A stretch of DNA of 6,688 bases from Planctomycetia bacterium (GTDB lineage Bacteria > Planctomycetota > Phycisphaerae > Phycisphaerales > SM1A02): the NCBI GenBank assembly GCA_005798965.1, contig SYIB01000012.1, positions 1 to 6,688 of the forward strand, written 5' to 3'. This document shows, piece by piece, positions 1-4,772 of this stretch (positions within the stretch are counted from its first letter, which is position 1; every line of letters starts with the position of its first letter). A program made the translations under genes and the position numbers. Under the pieces are notes generated by a model. The model was not told the DNA's origin. It was given only the letters and a program-made list of their open reading frames with translations, and did not search any database.

Positions 1-1262
1 GTACCGAGGTGTCCGCGGTGCTCAGCCCGCGGCTCGATGCGCTTGCGGCCCTGCTCGATGCAGAGGACGCTGCGGCGAAGGTGCGCGCCGAACGCACGCA
101 GGCGATCGAATCGATCGCGGCCCAGGCGGGTGATCCGGAAGCGTACGGCCAGGCACTGCGGAACTTCATCGAAGCCCGTGCGGACGATCCGCTCGTCCCG
201 TCATTCCAGGCCGCGGCCCGGTCGGAGCCATCGTGGCGCACGGTCGTGGCTTGGCACGTCCTTGCCCGGGGACTTTCGCTGGATCCTCTCCCTGAGTCGC
301 TCGCGACATCACGCGCGCAACGCGAGCGCATCGAAGCGTGGCTGAGGGATCACACGGTCGGTCCTGGTGTTGATGCAGCGCGTCGCTACCTGGCGCTCCT
401 GCCGCGCGAACATGACTGGTCGGCCGGCGTTCAGGCGCGCGTGCGCGACCTGAGGCTCGACGAACTCGCCCTGATCGTGATGCGTGATGGGACGCGCCAG
501 TGGCACCGTCGACCGATGACTGCGGTGGTCGAAAGCGGCGGCCGGATCATGGTGCAGGCCCTCGATTCGGTGAATCAGGCCAAGCCGACCGAGCGCTTGC
601 TCGACGTGCTCGAGATCGTGAGCGATACCTCGCGGCCGCTGGCCGTTCTGCTTGCACCATTGACGCAGCGGCTTGCCGCAGATGCTGATCATGGACCTGA
701 CGCAGCATTGGCGCTGATGCACGACATGGTCAGCGTGCAGCCGCCGGCCACGGAGCCGGCGATCGATCCGGCGCTGCGGCTCTACCTGCTGCGCGCCGTG
801 GGTCTTCGCGCGCAGCAGTCCCTTCCGGCGCTCGCGTCGTTCCTCAAGCCGACCCTCGAGGCGATCGATCGCGAGCGTGTGGACCAGCAAGACTGGATGG
901 CACCACGACCGCGCCCTGACGCATCGCCAGCGTGGATCCGTGCGAAGGCCCTCGTGGACTCGATCGCCAAGCTCGATTTGCCCGCGCAGTGGCGCTCGGC
1001 CCGCGCCAGGACCGTCATGCTGCTGTCGGCTGCACCCAGGACCTTCGCGGTCCTCTGCTGGGAATTTCCCGGCGGTGTGATCACGCCGACGCCCGAGCCA
1101 TCGCATGCTGGCTGGTCGGTCGTGATCCTGCGCGCGCCCGAAGGACCGATGGATCTTGTGGGCACCGTGAACCAGGCCGGACGCGCGGAGTTGATCCGCC
1201 CGGACCGCATGAAGGATCGTCCGTCAGGTTCGTTGCTGTTCGTCGTCCCGCCTGCGCGCTGA
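1..1262 (+). CDS. Unrecognised protein, 5'-partial (C-terminal part, at least 417 aa)
   Basis: I do not recognise this protein. The frame is open from base 3 (Thr-Glu, then a GTG at 9) to a TGA at 1260-1262. No ribosome binding site is visible before the GTG, and the leading residues look mid-protein, so this is most likely the C-terminal part of a longer gene. Numbering from the GTG, the first 60 residues are Ala/Arg/Glu-rich and look helical. The middle is mostly helical and Leu/Ala/Arg-rich. The last 80 residues are more strand-like, with Gly/Pro turns, and end in LFVVPPAR. I see no membrane span, signal peptide or cofactor motif. High GC3, even composition and the absence of stops over 1.25 kb support real coding. 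Long ORFs on the opposite strand here (for example 309-1106) are low-complexity, Arg/Gln/His-rich shadows. Its 3' end overlaps the convergent transporter gene by 39 bp. Function unknown. Confidence 0.7.
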   Translation, partial: TEVSAVLSPRLDALAALLDAEDAAAKVRAERTQAIESIAAQAGDPEAYGQALRNFIEARADDPLVPSFQAAARSEPSWRTVVAWHVLARGLSLDPLPESLATSRAQRERIEAWLRDHTVGPGVDAARRYLALLPREHDWSAGVQARVRDLRLDELALIVMRDGTRQWHRRPMTAVVESGGRIMVQALDSVNQAKPTERLLDVLEIVSDTSRPLAVLLAPLTQRLAADADHGPDAALALMHDMVSVQPPATEPAIDPALRLYLLRAVGLRAQQSLPALASFLKPTLEAIDRERVDQQDWMAPRPRPDASPAWIRAKALVDSIAKLDLPAQWRSARARTVMLLSAAPRTFAVLCWEFPGGVITPTPEPSHAGWSVVILRAPEGPMDLVGTVNQAGRAELIRPDRMKDRPSGSLLFVVPPAR

Positions 1263-2195
1263 CGACAGAGGCAGCTGCGCGAGCAGCGCAGCGGCCAAGA
1301 GCAGCGCCGCTCCACTCACCTGCCGCACGCCGAGTTCCTCGCCGAGCCAGACCGCTCCTGCGATTGCGCAGAAGACGCTCTCAAGGCTCAGCAGGATCGC
1401 CGTGTGCGTGGGCGGTGCCACGTCCTGCGCCACGGCCTGCAACGTGAATGCCACGCCGACGGCGAAGATCGCGCTGAGCACGATCGGCGCGGCGGCGGCC
1501 TCGATCGAACCGATCGAGGGTGACTCGAACACGAAGGCCAGCGAGGTCGCGATCACACCACCGACCACGAACTGCAGCACGCTCAGCGCGATGGCATCGC
1601 TTCGCGGTGCGGCCCAGCCCACCACGTGCACATGCACCGCCCAGGTCACGGCGCAGGCCAGCACCCAGAGGTCACCATGGTTGAGGCCGTCGATGAATCC
1701 CGCGAGGTCATCGACCGACATGACATGACTGAACGAGAGCAGCGTGAGACCACCAAGGGACAGGACAACCGCGACCCATGCGGCCGAGCCAATCCGCTGG
1801 CCAAGGAATCTGCCGATGAAGGGCACGAGCACCACGTAGAGCCCTGTGATGAAGCCAGCGTTGGTCACGGTGGTGGTCTTCAACCCGGTCTGCTGGAACG
1901 CACTTGCCGCCGCAAGGCAGGCGCCCGCGGCGAGGCCGCCGAGCAGGAGCGGACGCCGTCGTGCAGGGTCACGCATCGCGGCACGGACCGAGGCCTTCAT
2001 CAGCAGCGGCGCCACCACCAGCGCACCGAGCAGGCTCCGCACGCCCACGTAGGTCAGCGCACCGACATGCTCGTTCGCCCACTTCTGCCAGAGGAAGCTG
2101 ATGCCCCAGATCACCGCGCACGCGAGCAGCAGGCCATCGGCGCGCAGCGGCGTCAGCCATCGCGTTCGTGGTGGGATCGACGGTGCGTCGCTCAT
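1224..2195 (-). CDS. EamA/DMT-family transporter, 323 aa
   Basis: A predicted inner-membrane permease of the drug/metabolite transporter superfamily, built from two EamA repeats of about five helices each; substrate unknown. Repeat 1 covers roughly residues 18-155. It has the first-helix motif VIWGISFLWQK (28-38), a conserved Arg at 53 and the signature TNAGFITGLYVVLVPF (111-126). Repeat 2 covers roughly 170-308. It carries LLSLESVF (268-275) followed by WLGEEL (283-288), the usual EamA pattern of helices 8-9. A short Arg-rich cytosolic tail (RRRDDEQQRT) ends at the TGA at 1224-1226. Length fits the family (about 280-320). ATG at 2195 is chosen because it directly precedes a short polar N-terminus and the first helix. 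No good Shine-Dalgarno lies before it. It is downstream of the E3 gene on the same strand, but 109 bp and a hairpin separate them, so co-transcription is doubtful. Family call is firm; substrate cannot be inferred. Confidence 0.93.
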   Translation of the reverse strand: MSDAPSIPPRTRWLTPLRADGLLLACAVIWGISFLWQKWANEHVGALTYVGVRSLLGALVVAPLLMKASVRAAMRDPARRRPLLLGGLAAGACLAAASAFQQTGLKTTTVTNAGFITGLYVVLVPFIGRFLGQRIGSAAWVAVVLSLGGLTLLSFSHVMSVDDLAGFIDGLNHGDLWVLACAVTWAVHVHVVGWAAPRSDAIALSVLQFVVGGVIATSLAFVFESPSIGSIEAAAAPIVLSAIFAVGVAFTLQAVAQDVAPPTHTAILLSLESVFCAIAGAVWLGEELGVRQVSGAALLLAAALLAQLPLSSARRRDDEQQRT

Positions 2196-2222
2196 CGGAC
2201 TGGACGGTAGCAGGGGCGACTG

Positions 2223-2278
2223 CGCGGCGTGGAGTCAGCACAACGCAACACGCCGCGTCCCACCAGGAACGCGGCGTG
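2223..2278 (-). terminator. Candidate terminator hairpin after the E3 gene, with a competing stem
   Basis: Bases 2249-2258 (CACGCCGCGT) and 2269-2278 (ACGCGGCGTG) form a perfect 10-bp inverted repeat around a 10-nt loop, starting 26 nt past the E3 stop on the minus strand. The minus-strand sequence after the stem is TTGCGTTG, only a weak U-tract, so intrinsic termination is plausible but not certain. A second copy of CGCGGCGTG at 2223-2231 can pair with the same central arm (2249-2257), giving a mutually exclusive alternative hairpin before the transporter gene. The rest of the 109-bp gap (2196-2304) shows no gene. Confidence 0.5.
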
Positions 2279-2304
2279 CGCGATGTGCATGATGAGGATA
2301 TCGA

Positions 2305-3783
2305 TCAGCCGTGGATGACGCGACCCTCGGTGGCCAGCGCAGCCTCGTGGATCGCCTCGTGCATGGTCGGGTGCGCATGCACCGTGTGGATGATGTCCTC
2401 GGCCAGGCCTTCCATGGCGATGCCCAGGCAGATCTCGCCGACGAGCTCGCTCGCGTCGGTGCCGAAGATGTGGCCACCGATGATCTCGCCATACTGGCCG
2501 ACGATGATCTTCACGAGGCCTTCCGTAGCACCCACGGCGATTGCCTTGCCGTGCGCCTTGAACGGGTACTTGCCGACCTTGTACTGGATGCCCTTGGCCT
2601 TGGCATCACGCTCGGTCACGCCGACGCTGGCGACCTGCGGGTTGCAGTAGGTGCAACCGGGAATCGCGGCGTAGTTCACGCCTGGCACGTCATGTCCCTT
2701 CATGCGCTCGACGCATGCCACGGCTTCCTCGCTGGCCACATGGGCAAGCCACGGTGGGCCGATCACGTCGCCGATCGCGTAGAGGCCCGGCACGCTGGTC
2801 TGGTAGGTCGGGCGCGGCTTGTCCTTGAAGTCGGTCCACACGTGGCCCTTCTCCATGCGGATGCCAAGCGCGGGATCGAAGAGGCCATCGGTGCGGCCCT
2901 GCACGCCGATCGCGACCAGCACGACCTCGGCTTCGAGCTTCTCTGACTTCTTCTCGTCCTTGGCGTCGACGATGGTGACGGTCGCACCCTTGGACGTCTT
3001 GTCGATGGCCTTGGTCACCTGGCCGAGGCGGAACTGGATGCCCTGCGTGGTGAACGACTTCAACGCGGCCGTCGAGATGTCGTCATCCTCGACCGGCAGG
3101 ATGCGGTCCTGCATCTCGATGACGGTGACCTTGGTGCCGAAGGCGTTGTAGAAGTAGGCGAACTCCATGCCGATGGCTCCCGAACCGATGATGACCATCG
3201 ACTCGGGGCGCTTGGGGAGCGTCATCGCATCGGCCGAACCGATGATGACCTTGCCATCGTTGGCGGCGAAGGGGAGTTGTCGTGGCGCAGCACCCGTGGC
3301 GATCATGATGCGGTCGGCGGTCACGACCTGGTCGGTGCCTTCCCCGGTGCCGGTGTAGTAGGTCCCGACGGCCTTGCCCACCAGGACCTTGCACGGGCCC
3401 GCCGCGGTCTTGCCGCTCAGGATGCGCGCATGGCCCTGGATGTGGTCGATCTTGTTCTTCTTGAAGAGGAACGCGATGCCCGAGTTGAGTTGCGTGGTGA
3501 TCCCGCGGCTGCGGCCGATGACCTTCTCCCAATTGAGCTTGACTGCCTTCGGGTCGATCTCGATGCCCAGGTCGGCGCCATGGCGGATGGCTTCCATGTA
3601 GACCTCGGCGTTGTGCAGGAGCGCCTTGGTGGGGATGCAGCCCCAGTTGAGGCACACTCCACCGAGCTTGTCGCGCTAGATGCAGGCGACCTTCATGCCC
3701 ATCTGTGCTGCGCGGATCGCGCCCACATAACCGCCCGGTCCGCCGCCGATCACGATGAGGTCGTAGTGCTTGGTCTCAGCCAT
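2305..3783 (-). pseudogene. lpdA: Dihydrolipoyl dehydrogenase (E3), interrupted by one in-frame amber codon
   Basis: E3 is the FAD flavoprotein that reoxidises dihydrolipoamide with NAD+ in 2-oxoacid dehydrogenase complexes and the glycine cleavage system. Read from ATG at 3783, the frame gives 492 codons. Visible motifs: FAD dinucleotide fold GGGPGG (13-18), redox disulfide C44-LNWG-C49 followed by IPTK, ATGAAPR (162-168), NAD fold GSGAIG (200-205), second FAD motif AIGDV (336-340), and the dimer-interface active site HPTMHE with catalytic His471 and Glu476. Codon 36 is TAG, in the segment VACI-stop-RDKLGG, where E3 enzymes carry the Glu that binds the FAD ribose. One base change from GAG explains it, and the frame is identical on both sides. 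The only open stretch after the stop begins at GTG 3657 (Val43) and would lack the FAD fold, so it is not a credible enzyme. Everything else is intact, suggesting a recent mutation or sequence error. E1/E2 partners are not in the window. Confidence 0.93.
3676..3678 (-). other. In-frame TAG (amber) at codon 36 of the E3 gene
   Basis: On the minus strand the codons run ATC-TAG-CGC-GAC-AAG. E3 proteins have an acidic residue at the end of the second strand of the FAD-binding Rossmann fold, as in IVER of E. coli Lpd. The expected GAG differs from TAG by one base (a C-to-A change on the plus strand). The three complete genes with visible stops and the E3 gene itself all end in TGA, so the window gives no other information on how TAG is used here. 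Confidence 0.95.
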
Positions 3784-3789
3784 GTGTGG

Positions 3790-3794
3790 TCCTC
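3790..3794 (-). promoter_or_regulatory. Ribosome binding site of the full-length E3 start
   Basis: The minus strand reads GAGGA, then a 6-nt spacer (CCACAC), then ATG at 3783. This well-placed Shine-Dalgarno fixes the E3 start upstream of the amber codon and argues against the GTG at 3657 as the natural start. Confidence 0.75.
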
Positions 3795-3799
3795 GTTGC

Positions 3800-3816
3800 G
3801 CCCGGCGCGGCCGGGC
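3800..3816 (-). repeat. Short GC hairpin in the E3 5' leader
   Basis: Bases 3800-3806 (GCCCGGC) and 3810-3816 (GCCGGGC) form a perfect 7-bp stem with a 3-nt loop. It lies between the predicted -10 element of the E3 promoter and its ribosome binding site, so it would be in the transcript leader. It may affect translation or mRNA stability, or be incidental in such GC-rich DNA. Confidence 0.4.
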
Positions 3817-3828
3817 AATGGGGGGCGC

Positions 3829-3834
3829 ATTCTA
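3829..3834 (-). promoter_or_regulatory. Predicted -10 element (TAGAAT) of the E3 gene
   Basis: The minus strand reads GCTAGAATGC, with a good match to the TATAAT consensus in otherwise very GC-rich sequence. A start about 7 nt downstream would give a leader of roughly 40 nt containing the hairpin and GAGGA site. No clear -35 hexamer is seen at the usual spacing. Confidence 0.45.
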
Positions 3835-3865
3835 GCCCTCGCCGCCGGGTCCGTCGGGCGCGCGC

Positions 3866-3871
3866 TACCAT
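3866..3871 (+). promoter_or_regulatory. Predicted -10 element (TACCAT) of the metallophosphoesterase gene
   Basis: TACCAT fits the TAnnnT core of a sigma-70-type -10 box and lies 24 nt before the GTG start, which would give a leader of about 18 nt holding the AGGA site. No convincing -35 is visible. The position opposite the E3 promoter would make 3784-3895 a divergent promoter region. Confidence 0.3.
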
Positions 3872-3885
3872 CGCGAGACCTCATC

Positions 3886-3889
3886 AGGA
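3886..3889 (+). promoter_or_regulatory. Ribosome binding site of the metallophosphoesterase
   Basis: AGGA with a 6-nt spacer to the GTG at 3896. It supports this GTG as the start, which also places the first catalytic motif (SDIH) at residues 7-10, as usual for the family. Confidence 0.55.
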
Positions 3890-3895
3890 TCCACC

Positions 3896-4744
3896 GTGCG
3901 TACGGCCCTCATCAGCGACATCCATGCGAATCTCGAGGCCCTGGAGGCCGTGCTCACGCACATCGACGGGCAGCGCGTGGACCGCGTCGTCTGCCTGGGT
4001 GACATCATCGGCTACGGGCCGGATCCGGTCGCCTGCGTGGACCTCGTGGCCAAGCGCTGCGAGTTCGCGCTCATGGGCAACCACGACTTCGCGGCACTCT
4101 ACGAGCCCACGAACTTCAACCAGATCGCCGAGCAGGCCGCCTACTGGACGCGCTTTCAGCTTGATGGCGAGGCGAGCCCCGACGAGGGCCGCCGCCGATG
4201 GTCGTTCCTCAACGGCCTGCGCGTGCGCGTGGCGCGGGATCGCGATTTCAGCGAGCCGCCGCCGGTCGATCCTGCGAGCCGCTACCCGTACCTGTGCGTG
4301 CATGGCTCTCCGCGCCGCCCCATCAATGAATACATCTTCCCCGATGACGGCGACCGCAGCCAGATGAAGATGGCCAGCATCTTCGATCGCTTCGAGCACG
4401 TCTGCCTCGTTGGCCACACGCACTGCCCCGGCGTGTTCATGGAGTCCATCGCGGGCGATGGCGATGGTGACCGCGTGTACGAGTTCTATAAACCCACCGA
4501 ACTCGATGGCGCGCGGTACCAGATCGTGGCCGGCACCAAGGTCATCCTGAATCCCGGTTCCGTCGGCCAGCCGCGGGATGGCTTCGTGGAGGCGAGCTAC
4601 GCGATTCTCGATACCGATTCTTCGAGGGAGGGCCTCGTCGAGTTTCACCGGCTGCCGTACGACGTGCAGACGACGGTCGACAAGATCAAGCGCATCCCCG
4701 AGATCAACGACTGGCTCGGCGAGCGATTGCTGCAGGGCAAATGA
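3896..4744 (+). CDS. Calcineurin-like metallophosphoesterase, 282 aa
   Basis: A predicted cytosolic dinuclear-metal phosphoesterase of the calcineurin-like superfamily, in the group of small bacterial enzymes related to YfcE and ApaH/PP2A-like phosphatases. All family motifs are in order: D8-x-H10 (SDIHANLEAL), GD at 35-36 within GDIIGYGPDP, GNHD at 61-64, a metal-ligand His at 136 (VHGSP) and GHTH at 173-176. NPGSVGQPRDG follows at 219-229, typical of the YfcE-like subgroup. There is no signal peptide or membrane segment. The GTG start is supported by AGGA six bases upstream. The C-terminal part (about 230-282) continues past the core fold and ends at a TGA at 4742-4744. The physiological substrate (phosphodiester, phosphoprotein or nucleotide) cannot be told from sequence. 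yidC begins 28 bp downstream on the same strand with no terminator between, so the two probably share a transcript. Motifs look intact and active. Confidence 0.93.
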   Translation: MRTALISDIHANLEALEAVLTHIDGQRVDRVVCLGDIIGYGPDPVACVDLVAKRCEFALMGNHDFAALYEPTNFNQIAEQAAYWTRFQLDGEASPDEGRRRWSFLNGLRVRVARDRDFSEPPPVDPASRYPYLCVHGSPRRPINEYIFPDDGDRSQMKMASIFDRFEHVCLVGHTHCPGVFMESIAGDGDGDRVYEFYKPTELDGARYQIVAGTKVILNPGSVGQPRDGFVEASYAILDTDSSREGLVEFHRLPYDVQTTVDKIKRIPEINDWLGERLLQGK

Positions 4745-4772
4745 TGCCCTGCGCACCTGACGGATACCAACC

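Noticed and set aside
309..1106. 265-codon open frame on the minus strand
   Set aside because: Antisense to the plus-strand coding frame; Arg/Gln/His-rich with no recognisable motif, as expected of a shadow in high-GC DNA.
1274..1292. 7-bp hairpin (GCTGCGC / GCGCAGC) just after the stop of the first gene
   Set aside because: No T-tract follows on the plus strand, and it lies inside the transporter coding sequence; such stems are common by chance in high-GC coding DNA.
3676..3678. Amber codon as a pyrrolysine or other programmed recoding site
   Set aside because: The family residue is a structural FAD-binding Glu, one base away from TAG, and no recoding element or supporting gene is visible. 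Mutation or error is simpler, though genome-wide codon use was not examined.
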